From NCBI RefSeq assembly GCF_004358185.1, contig NZ_SMUV01000074.1, forward strand, positions 310,001 to 374,000: a stretch of DNA of 64,000 bases, written 5' to 3'. The position numbers and the translations under genes are program-made. Positions 43,533 to 51,114 of the stretch are shown one piece after another. The notes under the pieces are model-generated. The model saw nothing but the letters and a program-made list of their open reading frames with translations, had not been told where the DNA came from and made no database searches. Numbering within the stretch: position 1 is the first letter of the stretch; each line of letters opens with the position of its first letter. This stretch comes from Antarcticimicrobium luteum (GTDB lineage Bacteria; Pseudomonadota; Alphaproteobacteria; Rhodobacterales; Rhodobacteraceae).

Positions 43533-43581
43533 CTGACGCGAAACTGAAGACCCGCCGCCGCCCGCTTCAGGCTGACGTCAG
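43533..43581. promoter_or_regulatory. 49-bp composite element, copy 1 (putative response-regulator binding site)
   Basis: CTGAC-N6-CTGAA (43533-43548), 17 bp, then TTCAG-N6-GTCAG (43566-43581). The two halves are inverted copies of the same TTCAG-N6-GTCAG direct repeat with 11-bp period. It lies between the divergent response-regulator and PepSY genes. The same layout recurs at 44662-44710. Confidence 0.7.
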
Positions 43582-43631
43582 CTTGGCAGGTCACAAACGG
43601 GCAATGATGGCCGCAATGCGGAGTTTGACCC

Positions 43632-43949
43632 ATGAAGAGAGCGTTGACAATTCTGACTTTTCTCGCCGTCTTTCCGGCGGGCGCCGCCCTGGCGGATGAC
43701 GACTGTTTTGTTCCGATGAAGGACTGGCAGCCGCGCGAAAACGTGGCCCGGTTCGCCGAGGAAAAGGGCTGGTCGGTCAGCCGTATCAAGATCGACGACG
43801 GCTGTTACGAGATCAAGGGACGCGATGCCGAGGGGCGCCGGATCGAGGTTACCGTGCATCCGGCCACGCTCGCCGTCATCGAAATCGAATTTGAGGACGC
43901 GGATGACGACCGTTCGCGCCAAAACCGGGAGAGCGACCGCAATGACTGA
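43632..43949 (+). CDS. Secreted PepSY-domain protein
   Basis: A 105-residue protein: signal peptide (MKRALTILTFLAVFPAGAALA), then one PepSY domain with DDCFVPMKDWQPRENVARFAEEKGWSVSRIKIDDGCYEIKGRDAEG and RIEVTVHPATLAVIEIEFEDADDD. Two cysteines (about 25 and 59) could form a disulfide. Such proteins are commonly paired with membrane b-type cytochromes. Its stop overlaps the cytochrome start by 8 bp. Confidence 0.85.
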   Translation: MKRALTILTFLAVFPAGAALADDDCFVPMKDWQPRENVARFAEEKGWSVSRIKIDDGCYEIKGRDAEGRRIEVTVHPATLAVIEIEFEDADDDRSRQNRESDRND

Positions 43950-44577
43950 AACCGAAATGGGCCAGACGCGCCGCATCTGGGATCCGCTGATCCGGCTGTT
44001 CCACTGGGGACTGGTGGCCGCCTACGCGATCGCCTGGCTGACCGCCGAAGAACTGGACAGCGTGCATGAGATCGCCGGTTACACCGTGGCCGGGCTGATC
44101 GCCTTTCGGCTGGTCTGGGGGCTGGTCGGGTCGCGCTATGCGCGGTTCGCCCAGTTCATCCGCGGCCCCGGCGCGACGCTGGCCTATCTGCGCGATATGC
44201 TCACGGGGCGCGAGCCCCGCTTTCTCGGCCACAACCCGGCCGGCGCGGCGATGATCGTGGCGCTGTTGGTCACGCTCTCGGGCACCGCATTGACCGGCTG
44301 GCTGATGCAAGAGCCGGCGCGGATGGCGATGCTGCCGGCGCTGCCGCAGATCGTCGCCCCCGCCTATGCCGACGAGGAGGGGGAATACGGCGAACGCGGC
44401 GAAGGCGGCGAGGGATACCTCAGCGAGGTGCACGAGGTCTTTGCCAATCTCACCCTGTTCCTGGTCCTGCTGCATGTGGGCGGCGTGGTCCTGGCCTCGT
44501 TCCGTCACCGCGAAAATCTTGCCCGCGCCATGGTCACCGGGCGCAAACGCGCCCCCGGACCCGGCGACATCGCGTAA
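43942..44577 (+). CDS. Membrane b-type cytochrome (cytochrome b561/b6-like)
   Basis: A 211-residue, four-helix membrane protein. Haem-ligand candidates are in WDPLIRLFHWGLVAAY, LDSVHEIAGYTVAGLIAFRLVWGLVG and LFLVLLHVGGVVLASFRHRENL, the usual positions for cytochrome b561-like proteins. An acidic, Gly-rich loop (ADEEGEYGERGEGGEGY) sits before the last helix and may face the periplasm. It probably moves electrons between quinol and a periplasmic partner. Operon with the PepSY protein; a strong terminator follows. Confidence 0.85.
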   Translation: MTETEMGQTRRIWDPLIRLFHWGLVAAYAIAWLTAEELDSVHEIAGYTVAGLIAFRLVWGLVGSRYARFAQFIRGPGATLAYLRDMLTGREPRFLGHNPAGAAMIVALLVTLSGTALTGWLMQEPARMAMLPALPQIVAPAYADEEGEYGERGEGGEGYLSEVHEVFANLTLFLVLLHVGGVVLASFRHRENLARAMVTGRKRAPGPGDIA

Positions 44578-44629
44578 TCGCATCGCGTATCCCCAGAGGG
44601 ACGGGCCCTGTCCCGGCCCCAACCTCGGG

Positions 44630-44661
44630 AAAGCCCCGCGCCTCGGCGCGGGGCTTTTTTT
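44630..44661 (+). terminator. Strong intrinsic terminator after the cytochrome b gene
   Basis: A near-perfect 12-13-bp stem (AAAGCCCCGCGCC/GGCGCGGGGCTTT) followed by a run of seven T, between the cytochrome gene and the poly-Asp protein gene; it splits the cluster into two transcripts. Confidence 0.92.
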
Positions 44662-44710
44662 CTGACGACAAGCTGAAGCGGTTTCCGCTCCGGCGTCAGG
44701 AAGGCCTCAG
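44662..44710. promoter_or_regulatory. 49-bp composite element, copy 2 (putative response-regulator binding site)
   Basis: CTGAC-N6-CTGAA (44662-44677), 17 bp, then GTCAG-N6-CTCAG (44695-44710). Arm sequence, arm spacing and total length equal copy 1. It lies right behind the terminator and 44 bp before the poly-Asp gene, where the second promoter of the cluster must be. Confidence 0.7.
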
Positions 44711-44754
44711 GCAGGCGCCCCAGATTGACAGCATCGAGACAAAGGAGATGTCCC

Positions 44755-45135
44755 ATGAAAAAGACCCTTGCCCTGCTTGCCGCCTCGACCGCGCTGAGCG
44801 CCGCCATCGGCTTTCCGGCGGTGGCAGCGCTGCGCAACCATTCCGGGGACGCCGACGGCATCTTCGCCGCCGTCCTCAACGGCGCGCCGGACACCGCCCG
44901 CCTCTGGCAGGCAAGCGACGACGATGACGACCGCCGGGCGAAATACCGCAAGGACGACGATCGCCGCCGCGGCCACGACCGGGACGACGACGACGACGAC
45001 GACGACGATGATGATGATGACGACGATGACGGCTATGGCCGCGGCATGAAGAACCCGGCCCGCGCCGGCACCGTCGCGCCGCCGAAAAATGGCCTCTTCG
45101 GCACTGGCGCCGCCCCAACCGTCAAACAGAACTGA
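44755..45135 (+). CDS. Secreted poly-aspartate protein
   Basis: A 126-residue protein with a signal peptide (MKKTLALLAASTALSAAIGFPAVAA) and a good AAAGGAG ribosome-binding site. The mature part is disordered and acidic: SDDDDDRRAKYRKDDDRRR, then 16 consecutive Asp codons at 44983-45030 (GAC/GAT mix). The end is Gly/Pro/Ala-rich. No known domain. The Asp tract could bind divalent or trivalent metal ions; this is inference from composition. First gene of the DUF2271-fusion-apbE operon. Confidence 0.8.
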   Translation: MKKTLALLAASTALSAAIGFPAVAALRNHSGDADGIFAAVLNGAPDTARLWQASDDDDDRRAKYRKDDDRRRGHDRDDDDDDDDDDDDDDDDGYGRGMKNPARAGTVAPPKNGLFGTGAAPTVKQN

Positions 45136-45193
45136 TCCCGGTCCCGCCCCCGCCCCGGGGGCGCCCACCCGTTTTCCAAGGAAAGGCAGACAG

Positions 45194-45664
45194 ATGAAAT
45201 CCGTTCTTGCAACACTGGCGCTGACCACCGCGCTCACCGTCCCCGGCCTGGCGCTGGCGCGCCCGGTCACCCTGACCACCCAGATGAATACCTATGGCGG
45301 CGACGGCGCCTATCTCGCGCTGTATGTCACCGATGCCCAGGGCGCCTATGTCGGCAGCCTCTGGATGGCCGGCGGCAAATCGAAATATTATGAGCATCTT
45401 TCGGACTGGTATCGCGCCACCGGCGGCGACACGGCCCAGATCAACGGCATCACCGGCGCCAGCGTCGGCGCCGGCCGGACGCTGGAGATCACCCTCGATC
45501 TGGCCGATGCGCTATTCGACGCGGGGTATACGCTGCACATCGACGCCGCGGTCGAGGACATGCGCGACAGCCCCAACGAGGTGGCGGTCCCGCTGACCAC
45601 CGAGGGGGCCGGTGCGCCGGTGCGCGGGCGCCGCTACATCGCCGATTTCACCTACGACATGTGA
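45194..45664 (+). CDS. DUF2271 periplasmic protein, candidate flavinylated protein
   Basis: A 156-residue protein with signal peptide (MKSVLATLALTTALTVPGLALA). The DUF2271 domain covers the mature part (LTTQMNTYGGDGAYLALYVTDAQGAYVGSLWM and the WYRATGGD segment). Residues 84-90, NGITGAS, resemble the ApbE acceptor consensus D-x-[ST]-G-A-[ST], with Ser90 as the possible FMN-bearing residue. DUF2271 genes are known to cluster with apbE and PepSY genes. Attachment of FMN here is inference. Confidence 0.82.
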   Translation: MKSVLATLALTTALTVPGLALARPVTLTTQMNTYGGDGAYLALYVTDAQGAYVGSLWMAGGKSKYYEHLSDWYRATGGDTAQINGITGASVGAGRTLEITLDLADALFDAGYTLHIDAAVEDMRDSPNEVAVPLTTEGAGAPVRGRRYIADFTYDM

Positions 45665-45676
45665 CGGGAGGCGGCC

Positions 45677-47884
45677 ATGATCCGTGCACTCCACCGCTGG
45701 CCGGGCCTGCTGGCCGCGCTCCTGCTGACCGTGCTGAGCCTCAGCGGAGCGGCGCTGTCGGTCTTTCCCGCCCGTGACCGGCTGGCGGCGCCGCAGGCGG
45801 AGGCCGCGCTGACCGTGGCCGACCTCGCGCCGCGCATCCTTGCGGAATATCCCGGCCTCGAACAGATCCGGCGCGCGCCCTCGGGCCGGATCACCGCCTA
45901 TTGGTTCGAGGACGGCACACCCAAGGCCGGGGTGATCGACCCGGCCAGCGGACGGGCCGTCGCCTCGGCCGACCCGAACCGGATGGAACGCTGGCTGACC
46001 AATCTGCACCGGTCGCTGTTCCTGGGCGACGGCGGCCGGATCGCGATGGCCGCCGGTGCCGCCGCGATGCTGGCGCTGGCGCTGTCCGGCGCGGCACTGG
46101 TGGCACGGCGCACCGGCGGCTGGCGGCGCTGGTTCGGACCGTTGCGCGGGCCGGCCGCGGGACGGTGGCATGCGGAGATTGCCCGCGTCACGGTTCTGGG
46201 ACTGACGCTTTCCTCAGCGACGGCGCTGTGGATGACCGCCTCGACGTTCGGGGTCTTGCCGGATGAGGCGCGCGCGCCCGGCTTTCCCGCCGAGGTCAGC
46301 GGCCAGACCGGCGTGCCGCTCGCCGCGCTGGAGGGGCTGGATGCAACCCCGGTCGCCACGCTGCGCGAGCTGACCTTTCCCTATCCGGGCGACGCGACCG
46401 ATGTCTTCACGCTGAAGACCGAGACCGGCAGCGGGTATCTCGATCAGGGCACCGGCGCGCTGCTGGCCTGGGCCGACCTGAGCGGCTGGGCCCGGGTGTC
46501 GGAAACCATCTACATGCTGCACACCGGCCAGGGCGCGGCCCTGTTGGGTCTGGTTCTCGGCCTGATGGCGCTTGGCGTGCCGGCGATGGCGGGGACCGGC
46601 GTCGCGCTCTGGGCCAAGGCCCGGCGCGGACGGCCGCGCCTCCACGGCAACATTCCGGCGCGGCGGGCCGAGACCATCGTTCTCGTCGGCAGTGAAGGCG
46701 GCAGCACCTGGGGCTTTGCCGCGACGCTCCATGCCGCGCTGACGCAGGCCGGACAAAGCGTGCATGTCGCGCCGATGTCGGCCTTCGATCCGGCCCGCTA
46801 TGCGGCGGCGAAACGCATTCTCATCCTTGCCGCAACTTATGGCGACGGCGCGGCCCCGGCCTCTGCGCAGAAATTCCTCGACCGGCTGGAAGGGCTGGAA
46901 ACCGCCCCTGAGGCGCCGGTCGCCGTGCTGGGGTTCGGCGACCGCAGCTTCCCGGACTATTGCGGATTCGCCGGGCAGGTGGCGGAGGCGGCGACGGCCA
47001 AGGGCTGGCCGGTCCTGCGGCCCTTCGACACCGTCGACCGGCAGTCGCCGCAGGATTTCGCGCGCTGGGGCCGTCACCTCGGCCAGGCGCTCGGGATGGA
47101 TCTGGAACTGGCGCATCAGCCGGTGCTGCCGCAGGCCGCGACGCTGACACTCCTGTCGCGCCGCGACTACGGCGCCGAGGTTCAGGCCCCCACCGCGATC
47201 CTGCGCTTTTCGCTGCCGCGCGTCCCGCTCTGGCGCCGGATCACCGGGCATGGCTTTGGCGGTTTTTCCGCCGGGGATCTGCTGGGCATTCTGCCCGGGG
47301 ACTCCGCGCCGCCAAGGTTCTATTCGCTGGCCTCGGCGCGCCGCGACGGCTTTGTCGAGATCGCGGTGCGCAAACATCCCGGCGGCCTCTGTTCCGGCCG
47401 ACTTCTGGCGCTGCGCCCCGGCGACCGGATGCAGGCCTTTATCCGGCGCAATCCCGGCTTTCGCCCGGCAGCGGGCCGCGCGCCGCTGATCCTGATCGGC
47501 GCCGGCACCGGGATCGGGCCGCTGGCGGGGTTCATCCGGTCCAATGCCCGGCGGCGCCCCATCCACCTGTTCTTTGGCCTGCGCCATCCGGACAGCGATT
47601 TCCTCTATGACGCGGAGATCCCCGGCTGGCAGACCGATGGCCGCCTTGCCCGGCTTGTCACCGCGGTCTCGCGCGGCAAGCGCCCGTATTACGTGCAGGA
47701 TGCCCTGCGCGCTGAAGGGGCCGACCTCGCCCGGCTGATTGGGCAAGGCGCGCGCGTCATGGTCTGCGGCGGCCGCGAGATGGCCGCCGGCGTATCCGAG
47801 GCGCTGGCCGAGATCCTACGCCCGACCGGCCTCACTCCGGCGCTGCTGAAAGCGGAGGGACGATATGTCGAAGATGTCTACTGA
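45677..47884 (+). CDS. PepSY transmembrane protein fused to flavodoxin and FAD/NADPH reductase domains
   Basis: A 735-residue fusion. The N-terminal half is a PepSY-TM module with four helices (about 10-31, 122-142, 168-187, 285-308) and His residues in MIRALHRWPG, LTNLHRSLFL, AGRWHAEIARV and IYMLHTGQG as possible haem ligands. From about 330 a flavodoxin-like domain follows (LVGSEGGSTWGFA, LAATYGDGAAPASAQKFL), then an FAD-binding region (RFYSLASARR, about 560) and NADPH-binding region (IGAGTGIGPLAGFI, about 615; VMVCGGREMAAGV). It should carry electrons from cytosolic NADPH across the membrane. The stop overlaps apbE by 20 bp. Confidence 0.88.
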   Translation: MIRALHRWPGLLAALLLTVLSLSGAALSVFPARDRLAAPQAEAALTVADLAPRILAEYPGLEQIRRAPSGRITAYWFEDGTPKAGVIDPASGRAVASADPNRMERWLTNLHRSLFLGDGGRIAMAAGAAAMLALALSGAALVARRTGGWRRWFGPLRGPAAGRWHAEIARVTVLGLTLSSATALWMTASTFGVLPDEARAPGFPAEVSGQTGVPLAALEGLDATPVATLRELTFPYPGDATDVFTLKTETGSGYLDQGTGALLAWADLSGWARVSETIYMLHTGQGAALLGLVLGLMALGVPAMAGTGVALWAKARRGRPRLHGNIPARRAETIVLVGSEGGSTWGFAATLHAALTQAGQSVHVAPMSAFDPARYAAAKRILILAATYGDGAAPASAQKFLDRLEGLETAPEAPVAVLGFGDRSFPDYCGFAGQVAEAATAKGWPVLRPFDTVDRQSPQDFARWGRHLGQALGMDLELAHQPVLPQAATLTLLSRRDYGAEVQAPTAILRFSLPRVPLWRRITGHGFGGFSAGDLLGILPGDSAPPRFYSLASARRDGFVEIAVRKHPGGLCSGRLLALRPGDRMQAFIRRNPGFRPAAGRAPLILIGAGTGIGPLAGFIRSNARRRPIHLFFGLRHPDSDFLYDAEIPGWQTDGRLARLVTAVSRGKRPYYVQDALRAEGADLARLIGQGARVMVCGGREMAAGVSEALAEILRPTGLTPALLKAEGRYVEDVY

Positions 47885-48833
47885 TCTGCAACGTCACGCG
47901 CTGAACGGACCCACCATGGGCACCCGCTGGACGGCGCTGTTCCACACCGCGCCGGGCCGGAATCCCGAGCCGATCCGCGCCGCACTTCAGGCGGCGGTGG
48001 AAGAGGTCGACGACCAGATGTCCACCTGGAAGCCTGACAGCGACCTGATGCGCCTCAATGCGGCGCCGGTGGGCGATTGGGTGCCGGTGCCCGCTCGTCT
48101 GATGCAGGTGCTCGGCCTGGCGCTGGAGATCGGGCGCGCCTCCGGCGGGGCCTTCGACATCGGCATGGGCGACGCGGTCGCCGCCTGGGGGTTCGGCCCC
48201 GGCCCGGCCGATCCCGGCGGTATCCGCGCCGCGATCGCCGCCCAGCGCGCCCCGGCGCATGAGGCGCTGGACCTCGACCCCGCCGTCGGGCGCGTGCGCA
48301 AGATGGCGCCGCTGACGCTTGACCTGAACGGCATCGCCAAGGGCTATGGCACCGATCGGCTGGCGGAAACCCTGAGCGCGTTCGGCATCAGCTCGGCGCT
48401 TGTCGGCATCGACGGCGAGATGCGCGCGATGGGTCTGCCGCCGGACGGCGCCCCCTGGACCATCGCCGTCGAGGCGCCCGACCCCAGCCGCCGCGCGCCC
48501 CATTCGGTGCTGGCGCTGGAAGTGGCCGCCATCGCCACCTCGGGCGATTACCGCCACTGGGTCGAGGTTCAGGGCCGCCGCCTGTCGCACAGCATGGACC
48601 CGGCCCGCGGCGCGCCGCTGGCCGCCTCGCCCGCCTCGGTCACCGTGCTGGCCCCGACCTGCGCCAAGGCCGACGCCTGGGCCACCGCGCTGATGGTTCT
48701 GGGGCTGGACAAAGGGGCGGCGCTGGCGCGCGCGCAAGGGCTGGACGCCCTGTTTCTGACCCGCGAGGGCGCCGCGATCCGCACCCATGGGATCGGGCCG
48801 CTGTTCGCCCCTTCTGCGATGTCGCCGGGGTAG
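47865..48833 (+). CDS. apbE: FAD:protein FMN transferase (ApbE)
   Basis: A 322-residue enzyme that attaches FMN from FAD to Ser/Thr of target proteins. Signatures: GPTMGTRWTALF, MSTWKPDSDLMRLNA, GGAFDIGMGDAVAAWGFGPG, LDLNGIAKGYGTDRLAETL, ATSGDYRHW, HSMDPARGAPL and ADAWATALMVLG. Unusually, no signal peptide or lipobox is visible, whereas most ApbE proteins are periplasmic lipoproteins. The start is supported by GGAGGGA; it overlaps the fusion gene. Confidence 0.93.
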   Translation: MSKMSTDLQRHALNGPTMGTRWTALFHTAPGRNPEPIRAALQAAVEEVDDQMSTWKPDSDLMRLNAAPVGDWVPVPARLMQVLGLALEIGRASGGAFDIGMGDAVAAWGFGPGPADPGGIRAAIAAQRAPAHEALDLDPAVGRVRKMAPLTLDLNGIAKGYGTDRLAETLSAFGISSALVGIDGEMRAMGLPPDGAPWTIAVEAPDPSRRAPHSVLALEVAAIATSGDYRHWVEVQGRRLSHSMDPARGAPLAASPASVTVLAPTCAKADAWATALMVLGLDKGAALARAQGLDALFLTREGAAIRTHGIGPLFAPSAMSPG

Positions 48834-48938
48834 CAGCCGGGCAATTGGACCGGGGCTGTCACGCCGGCGTTCCGCGCCGGCAAGGTCCGGGCACCTGTCC
48901 CGCAGGACAGGCGCCCGGCCGCGATCCGGTGTCGCGCC

Positions 48939-50978
48939 CTAGAGTTTGTCGCGGACGATCCGCCCGTCAAAGACGGTCAGCAGAACCCCGGTCTGCGCAA
49001 TGTCCCAGATCGTCGAGATGTCCTGCGACAGCCTCTCGATATCGGTGTCGATCATGATCAGGTCGGCCCGCTTGCCCGGCTCGATCGAGCCGGTCAGCTC
49101 CTGCTGCCCCATCGCGATCGCCCCGTTGATCGTATAGGCGGCCAGCACGTCGTCCAGGCTCAGCACCTCGTCGGGATTGACCATGACCGGCACCAGTTCG
49201 GGATCTTGCGCTTCGGCGCGGGGATCGGCCGGCAAGAGATCGCCGCGGATCAGCCCGGCCGCCATGTTGACAAAGGGCTGCGGCGAGGGGACGTCCACCG
49301 GCGCATCGCTGCCCGCCGCCAGCAGGCCGCCAGCCGCCTTGATGCTGCGGAACGGGTAGACGCGGCTGCCCCAGATTCCGTCCTGCCGGTAAAGCTTTGC
49401 CATGTCGAACAGCGAGTCCACCTCGTTGATATAGGGGTTCACGGTGGTGTCGTATTCCCAGAACGGCACCGCCCAGGCCAGTGTCGGGGTGACCGCGATC
49501 CCCATCTCGCCGATGCGGGCGACATCCTCCGGGGCGACGAACTGGATATGCGCCAGGTTATGAGGCAGTCCTGAGAGGCCATTGCTGCGGCGGGCGGCCT
49601 CGACCGCGTCCAGCGCCACCTGCACGGCCTTGTCGCCCAGCGCATGCATGTGAACGGTGAAGCCTGCCTTGTCGAACCCGGTGACCGCGCGGCTCAGGTT
49701 GTCCGGGGTGAACTCCAGCAGCCCATACCGCTTGTCGCAGCGTACCGCTGCGAACCCATGCTCGGCCTGAAAGGCGGCGGCGGCGGGGCCGGATCGCATC
49801 CGCGTGTCGGCGCGCGCCTGCCGGCAGTCCGCGCCATCAAGATCGACGTATCCGGAGATGTCCCCGTCCGCGCCGAAAACCGGCTCCAGATAGGGGTTCA
49901 GCATCGCTGCGGTCTGGGTCGGATGCTCGACCACGCCATCGACAAACAGCTTGACCCCATCGCCCCTGACGTATTCCGATCCGCTGAACCGGGCGCGCAT
50001 GCTCTGCGCGGCCTTCAGCGCCGCCTGCATGTCCAGCGGGCGGGTGCGGCCGCCGAACAGGTTGCTGTCGATATGGGTGTTCAGCCGAACCCGGAAATCG
50101 AGCAGACCCTCAGCGTCCATATAGGCATAAACATCGGCCAGATCCTCGCCCACCATGGCATCCTGCAGCGAGGTGATGCCATTCGCGGCCATCAGGTCCG
50201 TCAACTGGCCGAGCACGGGTTTGAAATTCTCCAGCCCCGCCACCGGGGCGCCGATGATATGGCGGGCGAAATCCTTGGCGGTGCCATCCGGGGCGCCCCC
50301 GGCATCGGTGTTGAAATACTCCGCATAGGCGGCATAGGCCCCGGTCAGCGAGTCCGCCGTCAGCGGCAGCCTCTCTCCGGTTTCGGGATGTCGGGCCATC
50401 CGGTAGGCGGCGGTGTTCAGCCCGAAGGCATGGCCATCGGACCCCTCCAGCTGAATCGGGATATTGCTCGAAACCGCATCCAGCGCCGCGCGGACCGTCG
50501 GATAGGTTTCGGTCACGCTGAGCAGCGAGGGCGGGTTGAAGAACTGGCCGACCAGCCAGCCGTCGGTCGTCAGATCGGCCTCTTGCAGGCAGGATCGCAG
50601 CCTGGCCACGGTTTCGTCCATGGTGACCGAGGCACCCTGGAAATTGCAGTCATATCTTTCGCCGTTGTACTCCGGCTCGATCGTGTGCAGCGGGTGGATA
50701 TGAACGTCGTGCAGCCCCGGAAGAACGATCCGGCCCCCCGCATCGATCACCCTGGTTTCCGGGCCGGCCAGCGCCGCGGCCTCTTCGGCGGTGCCGACGA
50801 ACAGGATGTCCCTGCCCCGGGTCGCCACGGCCGAGGCGCGGCTGCGACCGGCGTCCATCGTGATGACGCGCCCATTGGTGATGATCAGGTCGGCGGTCTC
50901 TGCCTGAACCGCCGCGGCCAGACCGCAGGCAAGCGCGCAGACCCCGCCGGCGCGGGTGAAAAGCTTCGTTGGTGTCAT
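48939..50978 (-). CDS. Periplasmic YtcJ-like amidohydrolase
   Basis: A 679-residue metal-dependent hydrolase with a Sec signal peptide (MTPTKLFTRAGGVCALACGLAAAVQA). ADLIITNGRVITMD, LPGLHDVHIHPLHT (metal-binding HxH), VHMHALGDKAVQVALDAVE, NLAHIQF and GSDAPVDVPSPQPFVNMA are the motifs of the amidohydrolase-3/YtcJ family. The substrate is unknown, but export suggests an amide or cyclic amide in the periplasm. An XRE regulator is divergent 136 bp upstream. Confidence 0.88.
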   Translation of the reverse strand: MTPTKLFTRAGGVCALACGLAAAVQAETADLIITNGRVITMDAGRSRASAVATRGRDILFVGTAEEAAALAGPETRVIDAGGRIVLPGLHDVHIHPLHTIEPEYNGERYDCNFQGASVTMDETVARLRSCLQEADLTTDGWLVGQFFNPPSLLSVTETYPTVRAALDAVSSNIPIQLEGSDGHAFGLNTAAYRMARHPETGERLPLTADSLTGAYAAYAEYFNTDAGGAPDGTAKDFARHIIGAPVAGLENFKPVLGQLTDLMAANGITSLQDAMVGEDLADVYAYMDAEGLLDFRVRLNTHIDSNLFGGRTRPLDMQAALKAAQSMRARFSGSEYVRGDGVKLFVDGVVEHPTQTAAMLNPYLEPVFGADGDISGYVDLDGADCRQARADTRMRSGPAAAAFQAEHGFAAVRCDKRYGLLEFTPDNLSRAVTGFDKAGFTVHMHALGDKAVQVALDAVEAARRSNGLSGLPHNLAHIQFVAPEDVARIGEMGIAVTPTLAWAVPFWEYDTTVNPYINEVDSLFDMAKLYRQDGIWGSRVYPFRSIKAAGGLLAAGSDAPVDVPSPQPFVNMAAGLIRGDLLPADPRAEAQDPELVPVMVNPDEVLSLDDVLAAYTINGAIAMGQQELTGSIEPGKRADLIMIDTDIERLSQDISTIWDIAQTGVLLTVFDGRIVRDKL

Positions 50979-51114
50979 TGGGTCTACCTTGAGAATGTGT
51001 CTGTTGGTAGCGCAGCATAGGCATCCGCCGTTTGCCCAAACAACGCTTCCCGCGCGCATATTCTGACGCTATTTGTACGCAATCCGCGTCAATTAGCATC
51101 AGTTGAGGCCCCCG

